Origin: Larimichthys crocea
Lineage: Eukaryota > Chordata > Actinopteri > Sciaenidae
Assembly: GCF_000972845.2 (NCBI RefSeq)
Contig: NC_040022.1
Location: 124,001-188,000, forward strand
DNA length: 64,000 nt
Direction: 5' to 3'
Positions 12,770 through 45,479 of this stretch are shown here, one piece after another. Position numbers and translations under genes: made by a program. The first letter of the stretch is position 1. Each line of letters opens with the position of its first letter. The notes beneath the pieces are model-generated. The model did no database searches. It saw only the letters and a list, made by a program, of their open reading frames with translations, and was not told the DNA's origin.

Positions 12770-13283
12770 TTTCTCACAGTGAATTTGTGTTGGCTATTGT
12801 TTCATAACACTCCAGAATAAAATCCGACCAATGTGGCTTATTTGTGTTATATTTATATGTTGTCAGCCATGAAACGACTCTTATAATTCTTATATGAAGG
12901 GATGAAGGGGAAATCTGAGTGAGCATGAAGTTCAAAGCTTATATATTGTACGACAGGCTGTAAATGTAATTTTGTTGAAATCATTTGCTTCCAAACAATG
13001 ATTTGTTGATGCAAACCACAATGCACAATTAAAGCAATGATGCGTTTATTGGCATTTTGGTTGAGCCACTGATCAAAGAACTACACCTGCTTTTTACCTG
13101 CTATCTTAAAATCTTCCTGTTTCAGAAGACATGTGCAATGTATAAGAGAAAGCAGGCAACATGTTGTAGGATGTGAAGGACGTGATTCTTCTTCATCTTC
13201 ATCATATTGTCTCCTGGATGAAGCTGAGTATGCTTGGACTCTGTTATGTACTATTATTAACTATTTTATAACATTATTTCTCT

Positions 13284-13289
13284 AATAAA
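13284..13289 (+). terminator. Polyadenylation signal of the LITAF-domain gene
   Basis: AATAAA is followed about 35 bases later by a U-rich element (TTTATTTTTGTCCTTTTT). Earlier AATAAA copies at 12381 and about 12815 could give shorter transcripts. A 3' UTR of about 1 kb is implied. Confidence 0.5.
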
Positions 13290-14020
13290 AGTAGACTATA
13301 TAGACGACATATGGCACCGTGCTGTCTTTATTTTTGTCCTTTTTCCTGCCCTCCTATAGAGAGGTCAGAGTAGTAGTAGTAGTAGTAACTAGTTAATCTG
13401 TTGGGGGAGTTGTGACCGCACAGGGTGGAAGATTCAGATCCTTACACACAATACACAATGATACAATGATACAAAAGTTGTTAAAGCTCTCAGAAAAATG
13501 CAGCAATCAGCAACTAAAGCAACTAGGCAAACTGCATTGGCTAGAAAAGACCAGCCAAAGCTCCAGACGAGCTACTAAAGGGACCTTGTGTGAGATTTGT
13601 TTTGTCAGCTGCTGTGTCCAAAACCAAGAATTAAGTGAATTTAATTTATTTTTTATCATGTTCCCCTCGGAATAAATTGTAATGACTCAATTTTAGTAAC
13701 TTGACTTTTCCTCTAGTGCCATCATCAGGTCAAAATATGAATGGCTTGCCATGGCTTTAGACTCTTAAGTTTGTTTTAAATTGAATCATGTAATATTATT
13801 TAGGTACTTTTAAGCAAAGTATCGCTGAGTGAGACATCACTGTCAGCTCCAGTATGAACTGGTCTGTATGGACTCGACCTCAACAGGGAAATACCCTTTC
13901 TGAAAATGACATTTATAAAAACCTTTGATTGCATGTAGGCAAGTTTTAGATGTTGATAATGACTCTCAGCCATCCAAGCAGTGAGATATTGACAAATTGT
14001 AGGTCAAGGACACTTCTGGA

Positions 14021-14420
14021 TGAAATAGTTTGACTTTTTGGGAAAACACTTATTAGCTTTCTTGCCAAGAGTTAGACACCAGTGTGAGACTGTTACATAC
14101 AGGGGTACAAGCAGCAAGCAGCCAGTTAGTTTAGCTTAACATGTGCAACAGAAATGGAGGAAAACAACTCGTCTCTGAGCCAGGAAACCAGCAGAGACTC
14201 CAGGAGGTCACTACTTCCAGCCATAACCCTCCTTGTACACCGGTGAATTGATGTTTTTGTGCATTACTTTTGGATTAGGCAAAGGAGACAAAGTTAATTT
14301 ATTAATTGTTAATTTGTGAGCATTAGAAGCAGATGTCGTCACCTTTGGACAGAGCCAGGCTAACAGTTTCCCTCCTCTTTCAGTCTTTATGCTAAGCTAG
14401 GCTAACTTGGTGCGAGCTTT
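14021..14420 (+). repeat. Teleost interspersed repeat, copy B
   Basis: This is a second copy of the repeat seen at 4058-4520. It has the AGTTTGACTTTTTGGG start, a TTAGTTTAGCTTAAC block, TTTGGACAGAGCCAGGCTAAC, and ends at CTTTATGCTAAGCTAGGCTAAC. It fills most of the gap between the LITAF-gene poly(A) signal and the end of usp7. Confidence 0.65.
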
Positions 14421-14529
14421 AAATAGACAGAATCTAAAAAAAAGCCAAATAATTGTATTTCCCAAACAGTCTAATTATTCTTTTAAGTGTTTCTGGTTGA
14501 GCACCGGCATGGACAAGCAGCAGTGTTTT

Positions 14530-16425
14530 TTTTGTTTTTATAGAAAATTTTATTCAACATACATTTTCCAGCAAAAAGGCAATATACAGGAATAGTTGTC
14601 GTACACTGCTGCTACACTGAGGATTTTAAACTGGAAAAGATCAAATTAAGGTGTGATTCTGCAGGTCATCTTTGTACTGCACTTTTTAACAAGACAAAAC
14701 CAATGCAGTTAGTTTTGAAAAGAAAAAAAAAAAATCCAAATGTAACAGAAAAAAATCGTCAATGGTACATCAGGAACGCAAAGAAAAAGAGAAAAACCCT
14801 ACACACAAGAAATATGAACACCTGGCTCCTTCTGTACCCAACAACAAAGGCGTGTTTCTCTTAAATTTTACACGTTCATATTTTTAAATATACAATTCTT
14901 AAATGTTGTCTTTACAGAGCCAGCTATGCGCTATTAGGGGAGCATTCCATCTGTGCTTTAAAAGGAAATAAAAATAAACCCCCCCACCCCCCCAAAAAAA
15001 AGAAAAGAAGAAATTCATAGGGCTTAAAGTGTTTCTTACAATGCTGGTTTTGTCTCTACACAATCCTCAAACCTGTGGGCTCGAAGTGTCTGCAGCTCCC
15101 TACCAAGCATAGCGCAGTTACTGCTCCCCATCACCTGGAGGCAGACAATTTCAATCAAGAGAGAAAGATGACGAAAGCTTGTGTGTTTGCGTTCAGAGGA
15201 ATGACTGAGAAAGACATTTAAAACCCCCTGAAAAAGAAAAAAAAAAAATGGAAGAGAAAGTCAAGGGAGTTAATGTCCGTGCATGTGTGTGTGTGTTCCT
15301 TTAAAGTCACCAAGCAACTCAAAACCACAACCAAAATGTACATTTGCCAGTCCTGAGAAACCTCTGACATTAAGTGCCAACGTGCAAGATGAAATACAGA
15401 CAAATTTCCTCCTTATTTTTTTTCCCCATTTATTTTTTTAAACAGATGCTGTGGATTTTTATTTTATTATACAAGATCTGCAGAAAGACAAAAAAAAAAA
15501 TCATTTTTTCCTCCAACCAAACTAAGTGAGAAAGAACTGTGTGTAAACTTGGAAATACTTGCTTTGTTGCACTAAAAGGATGGGAGCAGGGAAAAAACAT
15601 AAAGAACCACATCAGGGAAACTAAGTGAGCCTCGGGATGGACGCCGGTTTGCGACCATCGCGCCCTCCTCTCCCCTCTCTCTTTTCTGTCAGTTAGTTCT
15701 TGCAAAAACATCCCTCCATCAAACTCTCCACACAGCAGCATGATGCCTCTTCAAACAACTCTATTAAAAACAACCCCCAAAAAAATCTGAAGGGAAAAAA
15801 AAAGCTGGCATGGGGCAGGAAAAGAAAAAAAACTAGTCTAGAAGTTCATATACATATATATATCTATGTATATATATATGTATATACTTATATTTATACT
15901 GTGTCCCACTTCCTCTCCCCTCTCCGCTCATTTTATATTAAAATCCAATTCATTTCTCCCACTTCCAGATAGGCAAAAAAACAGGCAGTCAACAGGTAAA
16001 GAAGCCAGAAAAGAAAAAAACAACAACCGAACAGCCTCAAACAGAGGGAGACGATTAAAAAACAAAAATAACAAAATAAAATTAATAACAAAATGAACAG
16101 TCAGGAGGTGGTTGGTGCAGTTTATTTTGTGGTTGAAGGATAATCCATCAGCTGCAGCAAGATCCGTATCGCTGAAGACATAGTGCCGGTGTAGAGCTGT
16201 AGAGGTGTCCAGGCGGGGTGTTAAAAGTGATGAACACACACACACATACGAGCACGCACGCACGCCCACACAGTCTCTCACACACAAACACACGCACACA
16301 CACAAGGTTGGTTACAGTCTGTGGTTATGGTGTGTTAAATTAGGTAGGGAGGGAGGCGGAGCAGGAGGAGGAGAAGGAGGAGGAGAAGGAGGATGGAGGA
16401 GGACAAAGAGGAAGGAAGGGCTGCT
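14530..16425 (-). other. usp7: usp7 3' untranslated region (presumed)
   Basis: There is no coding sequence between the usp7 stop and the candidate poly(A) signal. The UTR starts with a CCT/CTT-rich tract (16341-16420 as read on minus) of the kind bound by poly-pyrimidine and poly-C proteins. It also has many A/T homopolymers and CA-type repeats (16235-16305). The extent is inferred from the poly(A) signal. Confidence 0.5.
14549..14554 (-). terminator. usp7: Candidate usp7 polyadenylation signal
   Basis: TTTATT on the plus strand reads AATAAA on the minus strand. It lies about 1.9 kb after the usp7 stop, followed by AU-rich then GC-richer sequence. Another AATAAA-like cluster at about 15460 could give a shorter form. 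Confidence 0.4.
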
Positions 16426-37611
<21,186 letters not shown>

Positions 37612-38660
37612 GTTGGCAGCTGTTGTTGTTGTGGTAGTGATGCGGGGCTCCCTACTATCTCTGTTACCCTCGACCTTGTCCAGGGTTGGCTCGGCGGGGA
37701 ACCGGGTTCTGGACTGCTGGTGAGGTGTGGTAGGATGCGGAGGTGGGGTGGACAGGTCGAGCCTCGGCGGCCGGGCCTGCTCTGTTGCGACCTCGGCCTT
37801 GTCCGCTGTCAGCGCCGGGGAGTGAGGAGGGGAGGTCGGCGGGGGAGCGGGTAGAGAAACGCGGACGTATTTGCTCGCTATTCGCCCAATCTCGGCGCCT
37901 TTGGTGGGTGCGAGTCGCTGGCTGACTGCGGGGGGTGGGATGGATGGACCGGGGCTCCGAGCAGGGAGGCCCACAGAAATTAGCTAAATCAATCCGGCTT
38001 TACCCCGGGAAAATATGGGGTAATAAGACAACGCACAGCACGACCTGCACCTTGTGGAACAAATACCCTGTTTATAGCTAGCGTTAAACTACCTGACACT
38101 AGGCAGCCAACTGCTAATATAGGTACAACAACAATGAAAACAAAGGCTCATTTGCTATAGACACACATTCAACAACTTTGCCTGCGATATCCCCAGTCCG
38201 TGTGCTCCTCCGATTGTCCCTCGTCTGGGGGAGAGCGGAGGAAAAAGCTATCCATTCAAAGCAGTTTCCAATACGGAATAGCACTAATGTTGATTTGGAA
38301 GTTCGCGGAGACGAGAGTTGCCACTGCCCGACATAAACCAATTCCCCCAAACCGCCCCTAACACGATAAACGACAAAACGCGGCAGCTCGTTGCATTTCG
38401 AGCTAACCTCTTGTTTCTTATGAGGAATGTGCCCGGTCATACAACGCTAGCCTGAGCTGTGTGGCTCTCAACCCGCTCCTCCCGTGGTTTGTGATGTGTT
38501 GAGTCTGAGGTAAATCTCAAAATGGCGGCCGCGCTTTTCTCTGAAATGTCACATCCGCATGGAGATCCAAACACTGGCCCATCCCCGGCCAGGTTCACAT
38601 GCACGCTAAATGTTAGGGATCCGGCGTGTGCGTCTGATACAGAGGGAATAAAATGCAAGT
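37612..38660 (-). promoter_or_regulatory. usp7: usp7 5' UTR and CpG-rich promoter
   Basis: GC- and CpG-rich sequence upstream of the usp7 ATG. The ATG has A at -3 (GCCAACATGA). The first 360 nt upstream is open in the same frame but contains no ATG, so it is read as 5' UTR. A YY1-type motif at 38518-38529 and the absence of a TATA box fit a CpG-island housekeeping promoter. The transcription start cannot be placed exactly. Confidence 0.55.
38518..38529 (+). promoter_or_regulatory. YY1-type site upstream of usp7
   Basis: CAAAATGGCGGC matches the YY1 consensus (AANATGGCGGC). It sits in CpG-rich DNA about 0.9 kb upstream of the usp7 ATG, where the promoter is expected. Confidence 0.45.
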
Positions 38661-40074
38661 GCTAATAAACAATAATTATTGGAGGAATAGAAATTATAGG
38701 AAAGGCAACACAGGGTTAAGCCTGGATGTTGCATTGGGGGCCCCAATCACTGATTTACCATGACTGGAAAAATCATTGTCTGGATGAGTAAACAAACTTA
38801 AGTACTAAAATAAGTAGATGAAAAATCTACTATTTAATTACACTTGTAAGATCTTATACTTGAGTGTAGTTATAGGCCTTATTTTACTTTTTCTTCAAAT
38901 AAAACATTAATGCAGGATTTTTACTTTAATGCAGTATTTCTACACATCATTTCAATAGGCTAATCTACATTAGGCACCTGAACTATGAGCATGAGTATAG
39001 CAATAAATTATATTTACTTATTGTTTTTTATTTGTATTTACTTCCTCATTTATTTGCAAATGCATTTAATTTCTCCAAGTTAAGCTGTGTTTACTCAAAA
39101 GTTTGCTTGCAGTAAGTGGTGGTGTCTGTCTCTGCCTCTGCAGGGCCTCTTTTTTTCTGCAAAATACTGTGTTACACAAGGTTTAATTAAAGTAGGATAA
39201 ATGACAGAAAAGACGATAAAACTGGACTTAGAAAACTTTAGGTACTAATTTAGAGCAGACCGATACGAAATTCCTTTATTATTCATCCTCCCAAAAATAG
39301 CCTCCAACCACAACAAACTGGATGCAGTGTCACTGCACTGTGAAGAAATGCACAATTATTTTTTATTTTTAAGTACACTGCCGCATTGAAAGAATTTACC
39401 ATATTTACTACTTATTAAAATGCTCTACACACATAAACATATAATAAATATAACTTATAATATAAATTGCGGCAATACAGTCATGCAAAACTGTAAATCA
39501 TTGACAACAACACTACAATAATTTAACTTTACTCACTGGTGAAACGTACCAACTCTTAAATAATTGAGTATTATCATGGTGCAGGATAATCTACGTCCAA
39601 TCATTTAATATCCCTTTACCAAGGCAGTGTCTCCTAACACTTAGCTGGTCCATATCTGCAGTGCTGAAACCAGACAGACCGTGGCTGAAACAGACATTCT
39701 GCATTCAGATTCTGAGTAACTAGCACCATCCAGTGAAGAGAAAACAGTACTACACTCGGACTTGGCCTTATAGACCACAGTCGTTGGGCTTTTTTTAATG
39801 ACTGACTCACTCTTACTTTTTAATTTCCTGGTGTTCATTATTAAAACATTGTTTTTAAAATATAGCACACCATAACTCTATTCTCATGGGTGAATTATAA
39901 CATATGTTCATATATATCATATATGATCTTGTAGAGTGTTTATAGGTGTCGTTTGATATATGATAGTTTTGTTGTTGTGGAGGGACAGAAGTTTAGTACA
40001 GTCCTTTCTAGCACGTGGGTTCGTGGGTTTCGAATTATTAGAGAAGATTATAAATAAAATCACAGCATATTATA
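38661..40074. other. AT-rich intergenic spacer between usp7 and hapstr1
   Basis: No open frame or repeat of known type was recognised. The base composition drops sharply to AT-rich compared with the flanking promoters. Confidence 0.6.
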
Positions 40075-40152
40075 TATTATATTATATTACATTATATTAT
40101 ATTATATTATATTAATTATATAATTATATATATTATTATATTTGAGGATAGT

Positions 40153-40192
<40 letters not shown>

Positions 40193-40325
40193 GATAGATA
40201 GATAGATAGATATAGTAGATAGATTATTGATCACCTCTCTACAAATAGAGATAAAAAACTATACAATAAAATATAATTAATAAAATTAATATATATTATA
40301 TTACATATATTGTATTATATTTGAG

Positions 40326-40399
<74 letters not shown>

Positions 40400-40550
40400 T
40401 ACTTTATTGATCACCTCATCTACAAATAGATTAAAAAACTATACAATTAAATTCATATTTAATAAAATAAATAATTATATTATATTATATTATATTATAT
40501 TATATTATGATTTATATTATATTATATTATATTATATTATATTAACAGTC
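40075..40550. repeat. Duplicated (GATA)n unit flanked by (TATTA)n arrays
   Basis: Two GATA arrays (about 40152-40213 and 40327-40397) are each preceded by a TATATTTGAG-type word and followed by TTATTGATCACCTC, a CTACAAATAGA word and AAAAAACTATACAA. The whole unit of about 179 bp is thus a tandem duplication. Both ends carry (TATTA)n stretches. The GATA run followed by a TTTATTGATC word resembles the 3' tail of fish LINE/SINE copies, but no retroposon body is visible. Confidence 0.8.
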
Positions 40551-40559
40551 ATTTTCATG

Positions 40560-40978
40560 TCTAAATTTGCTCTCTCTTGCAAGCTTCAGTAATGGGGAAT
40601 TTTCACTGAAGTTCTTTTGTGTCAATGCCGTGACGGAAGTGTCAGAGAGCCAATCACATTCTGAGAAAGTACCTAAAGCCCACCCTGCAGTGTTCATGTC
40701 GCCAATTATCGTTGACATCTACTGTACGGGGCGGGATGAAGCGCATAACAGGGTAGTCTGCGTTGTATATATCCCGACGTCGGCAACTAGGAAAAATAGT
40801 TAGCTAAGCTTATCTTCACAGATGGTGGTGAAAGGGAGCGACGACGTTATATTTTAGTACGAAATAGTGAAACACCGCCACTATTCATGATTTTGTTCAC
40901 ATAATTCTCCATACGGTGTCCAGGTAGCGATCTTTTAACACATTAAAAGCGCATTTTCATCGAGTTTTGGTGCATTAA
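40560..40978 (+). promoter_or_regulatory. hapstr1: hapstr1 promoter region and 5' UTR
   Basis: Upstream of the ATG, GC content rises and there is a GTGACGGAAGTG word (about 40629; CRE half-site joined to an ETS core). A GTATATATCC stretch near 40766 could act as a weak TATA-like element. Several TTAGC words follow (about 40799). The start site is not resolved. Confidence 0.4.
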
Positions 40979-43900
40979 ATGGAGGAGAAGAAGGAAGACG
41001 GAGACTCGGAGATACAGGAACACGGACCCGAGCACTGGTTCTCAAAATGGGAGCGGCAGTGTTTGGCCGAAGCGGAGCAGAGGGAGCCGAGCGAGGAGGA
41101 GGCCGACAACGACCAGGATAAACTGTGGCATCTCTTCCAGAACTCCGCCACCGCCGTGGCACAGTTATACAAAGGTCCAAACCAGCGCTTTCTGTCCGCT
41201 TGTTCGCCTAACGACACTTTGCCTACATTGTCAGCAACGCCTCTGGCTTTTAGTTTGGCAGCAGCCCGGCTACTTCACCGGAGCGTTACTGTGAACTAAC
41301 GTCAGTCGGTGGCTAACTAGCCCGCTGGCCAGTACTCGGTAACGTTTACAGCTGATTTTGCAATGCTAAATTTAGCTAGCCTGCGTTAGCGAGTGACAAA
41401 AAAATAGTTACGAACTCGAACGTGATCACACACACCTGTTTCGATTGTTAAACAACCGCGGCTGTTTGAGACGGACACGTTTAAAGTGGCACAAGTTGAT
41501 TTTTATTTGTCAACGAGCCAGCTTGTTGACACCAAGTTAAGACAGCAGCGGCGGGCAGCTAACGTAACGTTAGCCAGGCTAGTTACAAAATGGCGATGGT
41601 AACAACAATCGTAGCTACGCGACATTCCCAGATGACAGTCTCTTGCATACTGTCACTGTAACCACACTGTTAATACCGGGACGGCGATTTTTTTTTTAAA
41701 GCTGTTGAATTCGTGCTGCAAAGATGTAAAAGTTAGCAGCAACACCGAGTGTACACTTTTTTTTTTTTGCGTCCAAACGTCCGGTTTGCTGCTGAGTGAG
41801 CAGTTTGTTTAGCAACGGGCAGCCCAGCGTTATAATCACAAAATGGCGAGGATAGTATTGGTTCGCTATGGAAATATTGGTTTGTCTACAATCTGCTGTG
41901 GCCGTGGTGTCCTCAGACACAACATATCCCCGCCCGGTTTGACACAGCTCGACCTGTGAGCTCTACCCATGTTCGGCATGTATGTTTGACACGGCTTAGG
42001 AACTTTACTGCTGAGAGGGCAGTTAAGTTGGTGTGTCGGTGCTTTTTTTTTTTTTTTTTTTTTTTTTTCTTCTTCTTGCTTTACAAGCTGCTGCCAAGCT
42101 GGCCATCTAGCGCTTGCTGACAGTTTATTTTTATGCCAAACCCTGTTCATGCAAGACAAAATGGCGAATGAACATGCTCAGATGTTTTGTTGGTCAACAT
42201 TGATCAAGAGTGCTTTTGGTTTTTAAATCCTGAACCTATTTCATCTGTGTGTGTGTGTGTCTGTAAAACAAACATATTTCCCTCTACAGATAGAGTATGC
42301 CATCAGCAGGGGCTGTCATTGTGGGTGCCATTTCAGAACTCTGCTACAGCAGTTACCAATCTCTACAAAGGTATCCAACCACCTCTCCATCCTTGTGCTT
42401 TTTTTGAGCGTTATTTATCGATCTGCCAACTACTCCACCTGCAGTTGTTTTTGTTCTTCGTTCCATCGATATGGGCTCTAGTTGGCCATCATTGTACATG
42501 TGGACATGTTTTTCTATTGACAGCCTCGTACAACAAGTGGTAAACATCTGTTCTTATCAGCTCCGTATTGATCAGTCTGTCGCAGGGCTTGTAGGTTTTT
42601 GTACGTCAGTTCATTGTGGGGTTAAAAAAAAAAAGGCAGTTGTTTATAACAAGAACTCACCAGTGACACTGAGGTGGTTTGTTGTAGCAACAATGAGCTT
42701 GTACTAGACTTGACTCTTGCTACAGATGGTGAGTAGTTGACACCTTCTGGAAGTGACTTGCCTCCTGGTTTAAAAGCTGCCAGTCATGTGGATTACTGTT
42801 CCTATTTGCTTGGCTTTTGAATACATGATAATAAATGATTATTTTTTTAATGATGTTTTCCACCATTGCAGAGAGTGTGGAGGCCCATCAGAGAAGCTTT
42901 GATAGGGGCATCCAGATAGGCCACCAACGGCGTAATAAGGTAAGTCTTGTCCCTCTTTTTTTTCCCTACATTTAAGAACCAAGTGCTTACAGACTACATT
43001 ACGTTCAGACAACAGGGGTTTTGCAAGGGGAATAAAAACGCTTCAGTGCATGTTAATTAAATTAAACCATGACTGACTGATGGATCTTTCATTGGCTTGC
43101 AGGACATGTTGGCCTGGGTTAAAAAGCGTCGGAGAACCATCCGTAGGGAGGATCTTATCAGCTTTCTCTGCGGGAAAGCACCACCACACAGGAGTAGCAG
43201 GGCCAACCCCCGGCTGGCCATGGTGGCCCCAAGTCGGGCTAATTCACCAGCCGAGACTGGCTCATCTGTGGAAGCAGACCTCCAGCCCTTCAGGGAGGCC
43301 ATAGCACTGCACGGTGAGGATACTTAAGTGCATGCATGGCTCACAACTTGACAAACCGGTGGTCATTCTAGCCATGTAATCAGAAACTTGTGGCAGCAGG
43401 TTGTTGGATAGAAAATCAGCTGTACTGCTCGTCTTTAAGGTCAGCATAGAAGACCACTGACGTTGCATCTTTCTGTTATTGTGTGTGTGTGTGTGTGTGT
43501 GTGTGTGGGCAAGCTCACACATTGTTCAGAGTGTAGGTGTGATCTACTGATTCCACAAATTTAATAGATTGAAGGTTTGACAGTGTGCTTAAGAGTTGTT
43601 ATATGAATTAAAAAGTATCATCTGGATTATTGACTGATATACAGGTTGTCACCTGTATTATGTCGTAGCCTAGTCACTAAATTACTGTGTGAGAGAGACA
43701 CAGCATGCTTGTCCTTCAGCCGTCGTACTCTGCTACATGTAGCTCAGAGATAAGAGTATGTTTTTCACGGGTGTGTAAGTATTAGCCAATGGTGAAAGAG
43801 GCCTCACTTTGTTAGCCCCTGGTGTGTGTGTGGTAGTTATCTAATAATTCTGTTTTTGTTTTAATATAAAGGGGTGTGTGTATATTTCTATTTTTATTGA

Positions 43901-45479
43901 AGTTATATTACACTATGTTGGTATTTCTGTTGTGCTGTCAGCGCAATTGAATATTCAGAACTTTATCTGAACGTCCCCACGTTTTCAACGGGGCCATTTT
44001 GGGTTGTAGCTGAGGTCAGGGAGGATGATGTTAGGCATTTGGTGGTTTAGGTTTACAGACACACAAGTTCAGTCTGTGTCAGGAGGTTTCGCTGATCAGA
44101 TATCTTTTGCATTTCACCGCCGGTGTTTGTGTGTGTTGGGGACCAAAATATTATTTAGAATTACACAGTCAAATCATATTTCACATTTCCGTTAACTGCG
44201 ACCATGACTCTCTCAAATTCACAGATTTTTCATGATTTTAACCAGCTTTTAAGCACAAAGTTGGCTTGTATTTTTATAACCTCACCACTGCGATGAAGAC
44301 CTGTGTGAAAATCTTTTGTCTGCTGGATTTAAAACGAGAAAACCTAAGTATATACCGTGCTTGACCATTTAAAGAGCATTTCGGTCCCTATGGTTGGAGC
44401 ATAGAAATGGTTTCTTGATTGGTCTACCACATTGTGGTTTGAAGTTAAACCTGTCACACACCCTGTAGCCAACAGAAATCTTACTGCAGCCATGTTTGTT
44501 TGTTTTTATCACCGTGGGAGTCATTATGTTCCGCCCAAGCTTTGGCATTAAGTGATGATGAAGTGTGTTCAAGATGGCAAACATCCTAACAATGTAATTC
44601 TGACGGAGCTTAAACCTTGTTCTCTTCTCAGTCCTTCCCAACAGTTATTGAACACATTCTCAGAGCCTACAGAAACATATTCATGATATTATTATGTGAT
44701 GAACTTGAACTTGAAATCCAAAATGCAATGAAACAGACACTGAAACAACAGGCGGGGCGAGTGACAAATGAAGTCTGTTAAAGAGCTGTTTACTTGCTGT
44801 GTCCTTCACCATCACAAGGGAAGGTTTCACCTGGCAGCATGGTTTAATAGCCCCTAACTGGCTATATATCAGAGAGAAGAAGGTGACATTTGTTTCAGGT
44901 CTTGGAATTAAGTCGTACAAGCTTTGATCACTGACATGTTTAAGCACTGCCAATGCAGATATACTATCAGTGAACATGCACAAACAATCTTTATGTTCTT
45001 GTGTGAGCAGACAGATGCCATCTGGAGCCATACAAATATGATGAGTATTGGATTAATGCATTCATGCTAGTTTGTAATTCACTGTTGGTCCACACTGGCA
45101 TTTGATCATAACATGTTGCGTGTCTTTTCTTTCTCTCTTGTCACTCTCTCCTCCTTCCACAGGTCTGAGTGGAGCCATGGCAAGTATCAGTGTGCGCTCC
45201 GGTGCTCCGGGGTCTCCCACACACATGAGTGGGAGCAGCAGCAATGGAGGCGGCGCCGGCGGAGGTGGATCTTCCGGCTCGGGCCCGGTGTGCCGCAGCA
45301 GGCGTAACGGTCTCCAAGACGTCGACCTGAACACTTTCATCTCAGAGGAGATGGCACTGCATCTGGACTCTACAGGCTCCGCCTCTGCCGGAGGGGGAGG
45401 AACCAGGAAACGAAACTCCACCCAGTGTAGTGACGTCATCACAGACTCCCCTACACACAAACGCAACAGGATGATCTGA
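40979..45479 (+). CDS. hapstr1: HUWE1-associated protein modifying stress responses 1 (C16orf72 orthologue), 290 aa
   Basis: Coding exons are 40979-41174, 42290-42370, 42872-42939, 43103-43313 and 45163-45479, all GT-AG, 873 nt including TGA. The protein starts MEEKKEDGDSEIQEHGPEHW and ends in the conserved THKRNRMI. It has basic nuclear-signal-like segments (KKRRRTIRRED and the C-terminus) and a conserved middle block ending LQPFREAIALHG. In mammals this protein binds the E3 ligase HUWE1, helps bring it to the nucleus and tunes stress signalling. Exon 5 carries a glycine/serine-rich insert (about residues 212-230) absent from human, which explains 290 against 275 residues. The exon 1 tail and exon 2 encode near-identical LW..FQNSATAV..LYK segments. 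The exon 1 donor (GGTCCAAAC) is weak. It is head to head with usp7, as in human. Confidence 0.96.
41585..42167 (+). promoter_or_regulatory. hapstr1: Three identical YY1-like 12-mers in hapstr1 intron 1
   Basis: ACAAAATGGCGA occurs at 41585-41596, 41838-41849 and 42156-42167, all on the sense strand, within 600 bp. The core AAATGGCG fits YY1. The flanks do not align well, so this is not a simple tandem duplication. Confidence 0.5.
42043..42068 (+). repeat. Poly(T) tract
   Basis: Twenty-six consecutive T residues in hapstr1 intron 1. Confidence 0.95.
43480..43507. repeat. (GT)n microsatellite
   Basis: A GT run in hapstr1 intron 4, shortly after exon 4. Confidence 0.95.

Noticed and set aside
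37612..37974. In-frame upstream extension of USP7 of about 121 codons
   Set aside because: It is open but has no ATG, only a GTG at its 5' end, and does not match the known USP7 N-terminus; GC-rich 5' UTR explains it.
41175..41299. Read-through of hapstr1 exon 1 into intron 1 giving a 106-aa protein
   Set aside because: Exon 2 continues the conserved protein in the correct phase from the donor at 41175, so the continuous frame is an intron artefact.
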